A DNA stretch of 64,000 bases from Liolophura sinensis. Its lineage: Eukaryota > Mollusca > Polyplacophora > Chitonida > Chitonidae. A model generated the notes under the pieces. It was given only the letters and a program-made list of their open reading frames with translations. It ran no database searches and was not told where the DNA came from. Location: positions 1,402,639 to 1,466,638 of the forward strand of contig NC_088297.1 in NCBI RefSeq assembly GCF_032854445.1. Direction: 5' to 3'. This document shows positions 33,300 through 46,650 of this stretch, one piece after another. Position 1 is the stretch's first letter; every line of letters starts with the position of its first letter. The position numbers and the translations under genes were made by a program.

Positions 33300-33600
33300 T
33301 TCTTTTCTGATACAACCGTTCCAAATACTCAAAGTGAAACTGATTAATTGTATCGTCCCAGTCATTATGGACAATATAAGTATATAACTTACACGTAAAA
33401 TGTGAAAGTTAATCGCCAAAAAGAATCTGACTGATTGCATCTTCCCAGTTGTTAAGGGCAACTTAAGTATATAAGTAGTAGACTACATGAGCAACTGAAT
33501 TCCTCAAGGGAATCTGATTGAGTTAGATTACTTGTTATGAGTCACACTTAATTTGATTAATAGTGTCTGCTGAATAATACCAATGTTATAACTGTACGTA
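33300..33600. repeat. 'gaatctgattgatt' repeat 3' of EF-hand pseudogene at 33.6 kb
   Basis: Units such as 'aaagtgaaactgattaattg' and 'aaagaatctgactgattgca' with 'cttcccagttgttaagggca', as at 61.97-62.2 and 1.93-2.0 kb. Confidence 0.75.
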
Positions 33601-33628
33601 CACACAAATTGAGTATGATCAATTTTGT

Positions 33629-34177
33629 CTACTTAACGGTGTACAGAAAGGCGTAATCATTGTCCGGGTCGTGTTTGAAATACATTTTCTTAGTGTAATC
33701 AAATTCCTGTCGGGCGGTAAAACTGTCAATGTCTGTATCCACCTTGGTGAAAGTAGAGCGGACAAACTCTTCGTCCTTCATCCCGTGTCCCTTGTAGTGA
33801 TCTCGCCACTCCGCGAGACTAATTAGTTTGTCATGGTTCTCGTCCATTACGTCAAACATGGCGCCTGAGGAAGCTGAAATAAGTTCATTGTGGTACCAAT
33901 CCTGTTGGCTCATATCGCCATGACCTTTGATTGATTGTATCGTCCCAGTCTTCTGGATTGATGGACGTTTCTATCTTGGGTTGGCCACAGTGTTCTAGAA
34001 TATTGTCCCAGCATCTTTTGAAGATTCTGGCTATTCTTATAGGCATCTACCACATTTCCGTCCCGTAACAGATAACACGGGTACTCCAAGAATTGCGAAA
34101 CCGTCAACAGGCTCGGGCCGCTTAAAGAACTTATAAAGCCCCGACCATTTTTGTTTTTCATACGCACCCAAATCCAT
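33629..34177 (-). pseudogene. EF-hand pseudogene, frameshifted but with an intact C-terminal half
   Basis: ATG at 34,177 lies 11 bases after the acceptor-like 'attctag' (MDLGAYEKQKWSGLYKFF). A short deletion then breaks loop 1; SGPSLLTVSQFLEYPCYLL continues in a second frame, RIARIFKRCWDNILEHC in a third, and an extra 'tgattgtatcgtcccag' stretch disturbs the LEDW motif. From 33,913 the frame is open to the normal stop: DWYHNE, third EF loop DENHDKLISLAE (complete), and fourth loop with several residues changed (DTDIDSFTARQE, glycine lost), ending DNDYAFLYTVK. It is the copy closest to the intact gene at the 3' end. Confidence 0.85.
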
Positions 34178-34188
34178 CTTGGAAGAAA

Positions 34189-36220
34189 CTAGAATAAAAC
34201 AAAAAGCAATATGTTGGCATTTTGGACTACAGTGTATTGTGCTGTAGATCAACAGCTGTACTCTAACCGTGAATTTGCAGCCAATGAGACGACATTACAC
34301 AAATACAATATCATGGTATTCCGCAACCAAAGTGCTGCAAAGGAACAAACACTAACACGGTGTAAACTCACAGCTAGAATGCTTGTATCTTACATGTATT
34401 TCCATGGTAAGTCAGTAGTGCAAAAACATACCATATATCTATATTTCTACAGTTAGTGCAATTCCCTTTGACACCATAATATGTCTCTGTATATCAGAAG
34501 AAAAAAAGTATTTAAATGTGACCGTCGAAAATATTCACTCAAGCCTGTAGGCCGCCATTAGAGCCCAAATAATGACGTCATGCCGTAAATGCACAAGTAT
34601 CTTCTAAATGGATGATAAGTAGCCACCCGTTTTAACGTTGTTGTGGTTCAGTGCCAGATTTGGGAAAACTCTTTTCTAAACATTACTACAAGCGTTTAAA
34701 CTGATTTGTTTGATATCGCCTTTACTTACTTACTGCACCATTTACTTGGACAAGGAGTCTGCTCCAATTGAGATTTTTATGGCGCCTTTAGATTTGCTGG
34801 GAATAATTTTGGTGAAATTGACCAATCATGAACTGCGCCTCAACTTTTGTCCTAGTCAGTGGGAAAGCCTGGTAGATATATCTGAGTGAGGTTAGACATC
34901 TTGTCCGACCATCAGCACCTAACAATGCTGATTATAACATACACGGGGACATCATGCGAAACAGAGAAAGTCACTAATACATGTATCCGCAAAAATCCGA
35001 GCAGAAGACAAAAATGAATTGTGTATTTTGATTTTGAAGAATTTTCTAAAAATTTACTGTTCTACAGATCTGTTTTTTTATTCGTATAAACCGTATTTAA
35101 GAATGTTTCATCTACACGAAGGCGAAAGGTATTATGGCGAGAAAAAGCCGACAGAGCCCACGCAAACCCATGACCATCGGCTGGTTTTGTATTCTTAGTG
35201 TTAAAACTTAACAATTTAAAGTGTTACACCGCACGTACACATCTTTACAATATCAGCAGATCTGTTTTGCTCCTCTTCATTAAGATAGAACTGAACAATG
35301 CACATAGGTCTACCCAGTCGCATTTTAGTGTTATCTGGGTTGTGCAATAAAATATCAGCGCGTTTTCACTCACATGCTGTCCCAATCTAAGCGTTAAATC
35401 GCGTAAGCTCCTACATGCTGGGCGCATTTAAGGCGGAGACTGAGTGACTCAAACCGCCGTCGTATAAGTGAAATATTCTTGAGTGCGGCGTAAAACACCA
35501 AGCAAATAAATAAATGAGTGGCTCAACCATGTTACATGGCTGAAAGTATATAATTGTAATTCATAATGTATACAATGTTAAAAGTTAGAGGATTTGTAAA
35601 CCGGATATATTCTGGGCCTGTCAGATTTGTATTTAACCTGATATAGCCCTGGTAGGATTATATAAGAACAATGACTGAGCGTTTGCAGAGACTCATTGTT
35701 AATTAAAGTGTCGCCGTTACATGTTTATCAGGTGAATTAAAACTACTACCTCACAGGAAACGCATAACTCTCGGGTAATCTCAAAACTAAAGCAGAACGA
35801 AAATTAAGTGAAATTAACGTGTTACATAGGGGAGGCGTTGTATTTATTACAGCTATCAAGACAAGATGGATTTGTTCAGAGTACAAAGACACAGAGGGTA
35901 CGTCTACTCGTCTTTCGGCAAATTACGTCTCTTTCTACTCTACACTACATGTACCTTATGACAAGCCTCAAATATGTTTAGTTCTAAGTCAGCGCCTGTA
36001 TCGGATTCAGATTTGGATAGAAAATTAACCACAATGTATGTAAGCTTTACTTCTCTATTTTACGGAGTAAAAGCATGTTGTCAGAATTGGAGGTCGCAAG
36101 AGGTATATGTAGAAAAGCGTAAACCACCGCTAACACAACGAACGTTAGAAAGAAAAATGTATAAACACCACATTAATAAACGTCTACAAAACTAATCGGG
36201 CAAAATTGCATGTAAACGGA
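34189..36220. repeat. Upstream flank of EF-hand unit (third copy)
   Basis: Begins with the intron-like 'ttttattctag' and continues with segments matching 62,850-63,600 ('ggactacagtgtattg', 'agtgctgcaaagg', 'ggacaaggagtctgctcc', 'ttttggtgaaattgaccaat'), then 35,540-36,080 matching 3,780-4,450 and 59,780-60,400. Contains a minus SINE-A piece at 35,075-35,195 and a plus SINE-A tail at 35,448-35,515. No gene recognised. The promoter and any 5' exon of the EF-hand gene would lie in this kind of flank, but I cannot point to either. Confidence 0.65.
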
Positions 36221-36289
36221 GGTGTCTCAAATCTATTGACCCGGTGTAACCTTGTAATCGTATTTTACATCCTAATTATAATTATGCCC

Positions 36290-36420
36290 TACACGGGAAG
36301 GTCTGGTAGAAGCTTGCAGGTGGTTGTGAGATTCCGCCGTTTCCTCCTATCATTTTGCTGGTCGCCGTCATAAAAGTGAAATATTCTTAAGTATGGCGTT
36401 AAACACCAGTCAAATGAATG
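36290..36420 (+). repeat. SINE 3' half, family A
   Basis: 'cgggaaggtctggtagaagc', 'gtggttgtgagattccgcc', 'gaaatattcttaagtatggc', 'caccagtcaaatgaatgaat'. It is the same insertion as the one at 39,020-39,170, as both are followed by the same unique sequence. Confidence 0.85.
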
Positions 36421-36458
36421 AATTAATGCAAAAAAAATTGCATTATGCAATTTTACAC

Positions 36459-37468
36459 CGTTATGTATGACTATTTAACGTCTTCATGTACTGTTAGTCT
36501 GCGGACCTTTGTGTTATATGTTATAAGCATAACAGGCCCTGTTATATATGTTCAGCGCGGACCTGGCCGAAAGCACCTTGTTCAATGCTCTGTTTATTTA
36601 ACTGGCTGTACATTGGCTGTTAATTCTGTGTCTAAAAATAGTTGAATCCACCTGGAGCGTATATAAGCCGTGTTTTCTGTGCAGAAGGGAGATTTTTTTG
36701 CTGCATCCACTGGGAGCCAGGAGAGTGTGCGACGCTCTCGTATCGAGTCCATTATGTTTATATGAGCTGGTGATGCCAGTTTCATTTGGGAGGACAGATT
36801 TTTATGCCGGCACCGTTTGTGTACCACAGTAGTACTGATGTCTGGTTTATGTGAATTTCTGCGGAAGTCACGTTTATTGGTGTCCGGATCTTTATTATGA
36901 TTATACAGTGTGGACTGTGTAATTTGTTTAACACGCTGACCTCACCTGACCGACAAGGTCGTCAAGTTTGCTGAAGTTTTCAGTTTTGCAAAGGACGTTC
37001 GTTCTGCCACAAGGTGACATTACTCTACGTCTCTGAACGGCTCGTTTGTGAGCTTCTGCGGGAGCTGTGACTGATCTGAAGTGGATTATACCTCCATGCC
37101 TGTATTTACCCTGTGTTGTGCTCTGAGGGTGTGACGTCATTCAAAGGCTTGACTGTTCCAGTTCTGTGTAACCTGTGTACTGTGTTCGTGTTCGCTAACC
37201 TGGCGAAGTACCTGTCTAGGACAATTTGTGACTTGTGTGGATTGTGTGTTTATCCCATGGTCTTTACGTTGGATTTCCTGGAATACGTTCCTTGGGATGC
37301 AAAGGTGAACTGGAAACTTGTAAAGACCGGTAATACTGATGTGTATGTTGTTGTTGTTGTTGAACTGTCTGTAAAACTGTACGTCTCATTTTATATATAA
37401 AGCATTGTTTACATTGTAATATTGAGGCACTGAGTCTGTTTTCTGTTGCTGTTTTCAATACCGTAACA
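36459..37468 (+). mobile_element. Solo LTR, 1,010 bp
   Basis: The flanking sequence reads 'gcaattttacac' before and 'acacggcttgc' after. At 39.2 kb the same unit has 'gcaattttacacggcttgc' without the insert, so this is a precise insertion with a 4-base 'acac' target duplication. The ends are imperfect inverted repeats ('cgttatgta' and 'ccgtaaca'), close to the usual TG...CA. A TATA box (tatataag) lies at 36,660-36,667, which suits an LTR promoter. No coding part is present, so the internal region was lost by LTR-LTR recombination. Orientation is inferred from the TATA box. The superfamily is not settled; 4-6 bp duplications fit Gypsy/Copia/BEL. Confidence 0.85.
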
Positions 37469-39306
37469 ACACGGCTTGCTACTCTCTACGCCCCAGTTAA
37501 TCTCATAACTTGTGTAACATGATTTTTACAGAGATTTGATTGCCCACTGGCATAACACTGTAGTGAGCTGTAACCGATATTTCACCCAAGTTGTCTTTGT
37601 TAAAATGTGAAACTGAAAAATCCACACCTACCCTTGAAATATTATCCCTAGTCAGTGAGGAAGTCTGGTAAATATATCTCAGTTAGGTCACACATCTTGT
37701 CCGACCATCAGCCCCTAACACTGCTGATTACAGCTTATATGGAGTCATGAAACAAAGAAGAGAAATATAAATAATATATGTGTCAGCAAAATTCTGGACC
37801 AAAAAGAAAAATAAAATGTGTATTTTTCTTGTGGACAATATCCTGAAAATCTACAGATCTAGAACTATGTTTATTTATTGGTATAAACCGTATTTAAGAA
37901 TATATCACCTACATGACGGTAAATGGCATTATGGCCAGAAAAAAAGACAGTACCACACACAAACTAACTACCATCTTCAGGTTTTGTACTGTTAGTGTTA
38001 AAACTTCAACTTGGTAAAGTGTTACACCGGACTTAAACATGTTTACAATGTCAGCGGATCTGTGTCTCTTCTGTTCAGTAAGGCAGAACTTAGCAATGCA
38101 GATAGTTCGACACTGTGACACGTTTGCTTTAACCAGGTTGTGCATATATCAGCATGTCTTCACTAACATAATATCCCTAATAAAATTCAAGTGTTAGATC
38201 GTGTAAACCCAGATCTACCTGGCACACGTCAGGCGGAGACTCTGAGTTGTCCAAAGATGTTAAATGTTTTTGACCTGAACTGAAACTGCACATTATGGAA
38301 ATCAACTCAACTCTGAGGAATAAAGGAATACAGCAGCTGATGTATAGAGATTTTGACTGGATTAATTGCGTCTAAGACAGATTATGATGCTTTTTAAACA
38401 TGTATAACATAAGGCATATCATAATTTCCAAAAGACAACATCTAGTAATATTTATTAACTTATTTTACTGGTCCGGCCGGAATATAGTCCGGATGAGACC
38501 CTCGAATATCCATTTGTCGAGCATGGACTGGACCTGAACTCACAAGCGACTGCATTGGCACCTTGAAGTAGTAACGACACATTTTTAGACAGTGTCAGAT
38601 TTCAAGTTTCTTTGTATTTTAAAATGTGTAAATTTTCTGACCCTGTGTCATATCAAAAGTCTAAAACCCAGTAGTCCAAATAGTTAGATATCATTTTATC
38701 CTTGTGTAAACTTTTGAACATGAAATTCCAACAGAGAGCGTCATTTTACTCACACTAAAACAACCAGTCCACTTTGTTGTAGACCGTTGCGTTAGCCGTT
38801 TGTCTCATCTGCGGTTGACGTCTAACATACCCAAACGCCATATTGGATATGTTTTTCATTTATTTCCAAACAACGTCCAGACTTCCACTGGAGATACATA
38901 TAATACAGAGCACATGATTCACATATAATACATATCACATATTACAGAAGAGATACTTTTTATCTGCTGCAGGTATCGAGAAGGGATGGATTCATTCAGA
39001 CTGTATTTTATATCCTGATTATAGTATGCCCTTCGCGGGAAGGCCTGGCAGCAGCTTGGATTTGGTTGCGAGATTTCTCCTGGATTTGCCCCGTTTCCTC
39101 TTACCACATTGCTGGCCGCCGTCACAAAATGAAATTATCTTAAGTATGACGTTAAACACCAGTCAAAAAAATTCAAAAAAATTCAAAAAAAATGCATTAT
39201 GCAATTTTACACGGCTTGCTACTCTTTGCGCTCTAGTTAATTTCTTAACTTGTGTAACTTGATTATTACAGATATTTGATTGCCCCCTGGCACAACACTA
39301 AAGTGA
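37469..39306. repeat. Rearranged EF-hand-unit flank with SINE pieces
   Basis: 37,469-37,600 matches 39,207-39,345. 37,610-37,990 matches 58,500-58,860 including a minus SINE-A piece at 37,870-37,985. 38,340-38,440 matches 25,880-25,940. 39,020-39,170 is a plus SINE-A 3' half and 39,196-39,215 is the empty site for the solo LTR. It is a mosaic of unit pieces without a coding exon. Confidence 0.6.
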
Positions 39307-40399
39307 GCTGTAACCGATATTTAACCCGAGTTGTCTTTGTTTAAATGGCCCTCTTCTCTACGCTCCGTTTGTTCTCGTCTAAATTCAGTCTCTGTCTGCT
39401 TTTCTCTGTGTTTTGGTCTCTGCACATACTCCACGAGGCTCTTTCGAATGTCGCCGATCTCTATCGTTCAGTTCAGGGTTTTTAATGACAAGCAAGTCTT
39501 TTTCCTGTGTCAATGATACAGATGTATATGGTGCCAATAGCACTTTACAATGAACAAACAGAGTACGCAATGGACCAAGAAAAAGAAAACGATACCGGTA
39601 TTAGGATGCCACATTTTTTGTGTATGCATTGCACGCGTTATCATAGTTCTTGCAAAACTAGCACTGCAATTAGGTGAAGTCCTTAATCTAGACATGACTA
39701 TTTTATGATAATATTTGTTCCTTAAACGAAATCTTCTTCTGAAGCCGACTGGACATTTTATATAACTATAAAGTAGCAATTTTGCTGATTTTAATTTGGC
39801 AGATATTTCTCGATGATAGCATTCACGTACAGCGTGTTTTTTAAACACATTACATAACAGGCTGAGCTATACATCTAGAATGTAGCCACACTTCACCAAG
39901 GCCATATCGGTTATGAGCAATCTGGGTGCCCTCGTGATCTGGTGGAACCAGGCATTTGTATGGCAACCGACAACAGATGTGAACGCTAATTAAAAAGTAA
40001 ATAAAGCACGAAATTAAAACAAAAACATGCAAACAGAAGCAGTCAGCAGTTAAAATTTCATTCAGTATATGTGGGCGACATTGACTTCCGAAGCTGTTCC
40101 CATGGTAACTGAATCGATGTGTGAGAAAAAGTTTCTTATCACCTTCTGAAGATGTAATTGTTGAGCTCTTCAGTTTTCCCTACACTCCGTTTTGATGAAC
40201 ATTTTCTCAGACGCACATGGTGTTCTAAATGTAATCAAAAATGAACGCCTGACATTTTTGACAGGTTTTATTGTACGGTTGGGCTTACATTACCTTTAGT
40301 GGTAAAAGTGTTCGAATTCGACTTTTGCCTATTAGTCTTGTGAAGTAAAACATCTTTGTTAAGATTGTTGCTGATAGAAAATGTATGAGGCCCTGAGGC

Positions 40400-40626
40400 C
40401 TTGTCAATTTTCATGACGAGGAGGTGTCATTACGTATACTGGCGACACTGGAGTATCATGCCAAGACGTGACACCCCACCTAGTGTCCTTGCTCTAACCT
40501 ATAAGTACTGAGTGTCAAACAAAGCCTTGGCGAGTAGCATTTTTAGGTATTTGGTATGACCCGACTGGGGTTTGATCCGAGGACTTCAGACTTCGAAGCG
40601 GACGCTCCATCCATTACATCACGTAT
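40400..40626 (-). repeat. tRNA-headed SINE fragment, family B (copy B)
   Basis: Duplicate of 1,095-1,320 with two or three substitutions. Confidence 0.55.
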
Positions 40627-41049
40627 AGCCTGATTTCCATTACAACCAAAAATGTAGCAGTTCAGTTGCCGAAGACGTGAATTATTGTAACGTTACGTTT
40701 GATGAAACCGACAGGGATCTCTGCCACTACTGTTTTTGCATTCAATTTCTGTCACTTCCGCTTCTTAAAAAAAAATATGAAGGTGAAGGAGATTTATAGG
40801 AGGCCACCATTTAAACAGTTAATCCGTTTGCGGAAGAAACAATATGACATTTACCCGACAGTTTGTACAAATTTCCATGTCAACTCATATATCCAATCGA
40901 TGTACAAATAAGGAATGTCAATTTTGACGAGGAACAACATGTATATTCTGAACTTCATTAGTACACACTCTTTTGAATACCGAATATTTTATTTACCCAG
41001 AATTAACCAAACAATAAAATGTTTTTTTTCTTTCCAATCTTTCTTTGAA

Positions 41050-41345
41050 TCTTCTTAGCAGTGTCACGATCCAGGGAGAATTTAATTACTACTGCCCACT
41101 CAGCAATGTCCTGTATACAACTGTCCAGCTCATAGGAAATCTCACTGATTTATACTTCTCAGCAGAGCCATAAATACAACTTCGTTCTAAATACCCAAAG
41201 TGAATCTGATTGATTGCATCTTCCGGTCAACGTGTGAATGTAACTATATGCGCAGCTGAATACCCAGAATGAATCTGACTGCTTCCACCTTCCCTACGTT
41301 GTTAAGACATGACACCCCACCACACTGGAATACTACATAGGCAAA
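41050..41345. repeat. 'gaatctgattgatt' repeat (copy B of 1,745-2,060)
   Basis: Same units as in copy A; here one unit reads 'aaagtgaatctgattgattg' where copy A has 'aaagtcaatctgattgattg'. Confidence 0.7.
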
Positions 41346-41520
41346 TGAAAACTCAAACTGAATCTAATTGAGATCTGCTAGATTGAGATGGAAGTCAATA
41401 CTGAACCTGGTGAATAGTGGCCGACGAATAGTGTCAATGTTACAGCTGTACGTATACTCAAATTGAGTACGGTCCATTTTGTCTAACCTATGGTGAAAAG
41501 AAATCCGGGTCGTGTTTGCC

Positions 41521-42009
41521 TTACATTTTGATAGCATAATCAAGTTCCCGTCGGGAGATGAAACCGTCTTTGTTTGTATCCATCTTGGTGAATGTAGAGC
41601 GGACAAACTCCTCATTCTTCATCCCGTGTCTCTTGTAGTGATCTCGCCACTCCGCGAGACTAATTCGGTGGTCATGGTCCTCGTCCATAATGCCAAACAC
41701 GGCGGCTGAGAAGGCTGGCATACCTTCATTGTGGTACCAATCCTGCTGGCTCATACCGTTATGGCCTTTGATTCAGTCTTCTAGATTCACGAACGTTTCT
41801 CCCTTAGGTCGGCCCGAATGTTCCAGATTACGGTTCCAGAATCTTTTGAAGAGCTTCGCTATTTTACAGGCATCTTCCACCTTTCCCTCCCGTAACAGAT
41901 GACAAGGATACTCCATGACTTCCGAAATGGCCAACAGACCCGAGCCACTTATGTTCAAAATGTTGTAAAGTCCCGTTCACTTTCGTATGATATTTGCATC
42001 CAGCCCCAT
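41521..42009 (-). pseudogene. EF-hand pseudogene 1, copy B
   Basis: Duplicate of the 2.2-2.7 kb pseudogene and slightly better preserved: the GET codons before VNLED are present, and LLREGKVEDA is kept where copy A has a changed residue. It shares the same TGA codons at two tryptophan positions and the TAA after the fourth EF-hand, so these lesions predate the duplication. Third (DEDHDHRISLAE) and fourth (DTNKDGFISRRE) EF loops keep their ligand positions. Confidence 0.85.
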
Positions 42010-42019
42010 CTTCAGCTAG

Positions 42020-44260
42020 TGCAGAAACTAGACTAAAACAAAAAAGAAACAACAACATAATGGAATTGATGACAATGGTGATGATTATCAGAATGAACAA
42101 TGTGAGAATGCCTACTTCTATATTGAAAAGGCCGCCTTATATGTGATTATGATCACATTATTTGATAACTTATTTTACTACTCTCGCCGGAATATTTCGC
42201 TTACAAGGCGGCTGGCAGCTTTATGATTGGAAGAAAGCAGGCAGAGTCCCGGGTGAAACCCACGATCGTTGTTGGCAGGCCTTCCCACATTCGACCGAAG
42301 AGGAAGCCAGCATGAACTGGATCTGAACTCACAGCGACTGCACTGGCACATTGACGCGTTAATGGCGCTTTCTAAAACTGTGTGAGATTTGGTATTATTG
42401 GTATAATGTGTTCATTTCATGACATTATGTTTCCACTCCTCCACCACTGGCTCTATTTTGCATTACAACATTATTAAAGCTATGCATAACATTCCCGTTT
42501 TATAATTGTCTCTGGGCTGACGGACGGAGGTAAAATAGAAGAAAGTACAAGCCGTGGCTGATCGAAGTGTTCAGTGTACTTCCCACTGACATGAGAAAAT
42601 AACTCACTAAAGAGAATTGGCTGATGTGGATGTACACCTCTTTATGTGATAAATTAGCTTCCTGCTAAGTTTTGTCTGTATAATGTGAAATCCACATCTC
42701 GAGGGCGCATACGCGATGGCCTACCAGACGCTAGACAGAATTAGCCCAATGTTAAACGAAAGGCTGAATGTTTTAAATGGGTTTAGTCATATTCTCAACC
42801 CGAATGCCGGCTGTTTTATCGCAACAGTGTGCGTAGCCTTGTAAAGGGTGCATCGCTGGATCATTTGTCAGACACATTGGTGCAACCAGCCGTTTAATCC
42901 AAGGATTAGCGTGTATGTCCGAGTCCCAGGTGTGGTCGAGAGTGTTAAAAGATGCATAAAATGAATGTGCTGTGTCAATCCTGCGTTTTGCACCCGATAG
43001 TCTTGTTTACTTGTGAATGCGTCAGGGTAACAGGGTTACGGTGAACTGGGGGGAGGGGCGAGGTTCTGAAATTATATGCTTGTAATTCATAATGTATACA
43101 AAGTTAAAAGTTACATACACAGGGCTAGTAAACCGGATATATTCTGGGCTACCAGATTTGTTTTAACCTGATATAGCTCTTTTAGGATTTTACAGAGCAA
43201 GGAATAAGCGTTTGTAGAGATACATTGTTGAATAAAATGTCTTCGCTGCATGTGCATAAAGTGAATTCAAACAACTATCTCACAGGAAAAGTTAACTCGC
43301 GGGCACCTCAAAATTAGAACAGAACGAGCATTAAGGGATACCCATACATAAAAAACTGGAATGAATATGAAAACATCTATACATGACTACAGGGCAAACA
43401 AGACTATGGTGTATGTTGACCTCATACTTGACCTTAATTCAGAGCGACCGTCGAGCCTATTTGAATGCTCATCAAAACCACCAGACTGGAACGAGAGGTA
43501 CCGTGCACATATATGGCACCTTACATAAGGGATGCTTTTATCTGTTGCAGCTCTCGAGAAGGGATGGATTCATTCAGCATACAAAGACACAGCGGGCATG
43601 TCTGGCAGCCTCGGTTAAGAGACTAGGCAAACTGCGTCTTTTCTATTCTACAGTACCTGTGCCTTATGACAAGCGTCAGCAATGTTTATTTCCAAGTCAG
43701 CGCCTATATCGGATTCAGATTTGGGTAGAACATTTATATCACTGAACTTTTAGTCTTACTGTCCTATTTTACAGGGTAAAACCATGTTGTCAGAAATGCA
43801 GCTTATAAAAGGTATATACAAACAACCGTACACTACCGTCCACACAACAAACGTGAGAAAGAAAAAACACAAACAAACTGTGTTCTGGTATCTGCACATA
43901 CTGCAGGAGGCTTTGTTAACTGCCGCTGGGTTTTAACATTGGATTCAGTTTTTTTTTTAATTTCAAGCAAGTATGCTTCCTTTGTCAAAGGTACAGATGT
44001 GGATGTTGACGATAGTTCTTTAAACTAAAAAAAGGTATACAATGAACCAATAAAAAGAAAGCAATACAGGTATTTGTCTCCCACATTCTTTCGTGCACGC
44101 ATTGTGCGCGTTAGCATAGTTCTCACAACACTAGTACAGTAAGTGGGTGAAGTTCTTAATCTAGACATTACAACATTTATCGCAATATTCGTTGCTTAAA
44201 CGAGATCTGTCTTGAAAATTCGGCGGATATCTCTTGGTTATAGCAATGCTGAGACGTTAA
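42020..44260. repeat. Upstream flank of EF-hand unit (copy B of 2.7-4.9 kb)
   Basis: Duplicate of copy A, including the minus SINE-A piece at 42,180-42,360 and the diverged repeat block at 43,870-44,260. No gene recognised. Confidence 0.65.
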
Positions 44261-46490
44261 GTTGCATAAAAAAACTCGAGTGCCATAATAAAGACAGCAA
44301 GTTGGCCAGCTGTTAGATTTTCTCAATACCAGATATCATGCTTAAACCAGTCAAAACCAAACACAAATGTTGTTCCAGGCAGAAGTGTTATGACTTCATT
44401 TAACGCGCTAAAGAACTACTTTTAAGGCATTTGAGCTGCGCGCGCATGGAAAATTCCCAAGTTGTAGCTCTTAAAGCTGTTCAGGGTCAGGGAGGAGACA
44501 ATCTGCCAGCTGCTGTAAAAACTGGCGATGGAACTCTTGCCCCAAGGGATACATTTTAAAAGCTATACATTACTTCATTAAAAAGTGGGAGTTGGCTATT
44601 TTTCTTTCTCCATTTAAAATGGGAGGGCTTGACTTTTTGAGAACTTTAAAATGCCCTAAAAAGTGTCCCACAGAACTAATTATAATACATTTTGTAACAC
44701 AAAAGTTGTTTTCAAAACCATTTTCCTAAAAATCTATCGCGATGAGACATTAGACTCTGTGTATAAAAAAAAGACCCAGGGTTAGTAACGAATATTTTTA
44801 TCCGGCTAAGTTCATTGGCTACACCTGCTTAATGTGGACTTCAACTACACACGCTCACAAAACAATCTGTTAAATTTAACAGAAAGTCTGTTGCCTGGCT
44901 GATGCATGCCGAATCATTAAAATATGGGTATTAGTTTCAAGAGAATGATCTGCTGCTATAAAAGAGTACGTTCTAGCATCACTCAGATAACAGTCTTTCT
45001 GTTAAATATTTTGAGCGTACGGTGGAAGCCCATACGTCGTTTGGTCGAAAATCCGTCATTGTGAGGGAGCACATATGCCTAATAGGGTGACAGGGAACGG
45101 TTTAATATATAGTTCTTTTGAGACTAATAATTTATAAGTTTTTTTTTTTGCAACGTGAACAGTGGATGCCAAATATGAAATTAGTCCTTCAATTAATCCG
45201 GCAACAAGATGAGATTACATTCATACTAAGTAAAAGTTTAAGATGGTTGAAGTATACGATTTAAAAAAAAAGTACCTTAGTTAATGTTTAGGTCGTCAAC
45301 TTTTACAAAAAATATTCAATTTTAAAATCCCAATGACCAGTTAGAGTTAACTTAAAATTAGAATAACGTGCAATCTTTCTAACTTATATATGCTTTTAAA
45401 GGATGGCAGTCATTTGGGAATTGAATTATTCCCCAACGTTCTCCGAAAATTTATATGTATGCAAAATTTCCGGTGTGTCTAATATAGCACATATGTGAAG
45501 TCCACAACACTTTATATTCACACACAGTAAGGCCCACGGTCGTATCACAGACATTTTCCTGCTGTAAGGCAAGTATGGGTACATACGGCATCTCGGTTAC
45601 GCTTTTATGTCAAAATTTCATATAATATCAGAAATCAAATGACCCATATCTATACAGACCCTAACCTTAGGTTAAGCAGTGTTATTTATATGTGTATAAC
45701 CGTACCTGGGTCTGATCCCCGGGTTTCCTGACCTCAAATCCGACGAAACGAAATCGGTGGTGGAAATGGTCTTTTATTTGTTTGATAGTAAGTGGCTACT
45801 GTTGATAGTTATCACTGCATAGCCTCTCACGTGAAAATAATTGTGGTATGTTTATCATCGACTCAAACACACTTGTACGGACAATCTCAAAAATAAGTTC
45901 TATATGAAGACCGCGTGATTTCCTTGGTAGCAAACGCCGTGGAAGAAAAAATGTCCCTCTAATGTTATACCATAAGAAACTGCCTGTTTTTGAATCGCTG
46001 TTAGCCATAGTGTAATAATTAGACTTGTATAATTGTCAGCTTTAGAGATAGCGTGAGTATTTCTGTAGAGATTTCGTGGTGTTTTTGTACAAGCAGGGTT
46101 TACTGTTAGCTGACTGCGTGGAAGGATGATCTCCTACCTGATCTCCAACATCCGGGTTCTTATACAATGTAAGTTCCTATTTTGTAGAGAGACTATTAAT
46201 ATGATGTCCTTCTCGTATCCAGGAACGTCAAATGTTCTTCGCCTTACCTTTTATATTATTTCTTTTTATGTACTTCCTAATAATTTGAAAGGAAAACGTG
46301 TATAGTCTAGTTTTCCACACGGTTCAGATATGTACTGTTGATGGAACGAGGGAAGTAGCACCCATCCGATGTCTGTACGTATGCACTGCGTCTTCTTGCC
46401 ACAGTGTGAAACCATGTCGCCAAAGCTCTGCCTCCATTTAACTCTACTCAGTCACATTATACTGAAATCGGGCCAAACCAGTCCTGACTC
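44261..46490. other. Gene-free AT-rich stretch (copy B of 4.95-7.17 kb)
   Basis: Nearly identical to copy A over most of its length, with scattered single-base changes. No coding region seen. Confidence 0.5.
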
Positions 46491-46650
46491 CTTGCTCTTG
46501 GTGCCGAGCGCCAAGTCGAGGCTGCAATAAGTATCATTTTTAAAGTCTTTGGTATGACTCGACGTAAATTTAAACCAGAGCCCCCTTTACCTGGATCTAC
46601 CGGTCCCGAAGTGGACGCTCTACCAACTGTGCTATCCGGGCCGGTTCCCT
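46490..46650 (-). repeat. tRNA-headed SINE, family B, head portion (copy B)
   Basis: Duplicate of 7,170-7,330; 'gaagtggacgctctacc' here is closer to the family sequence than copy A ('gaagtgcacgctctacc'). Confidence 0.7.
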
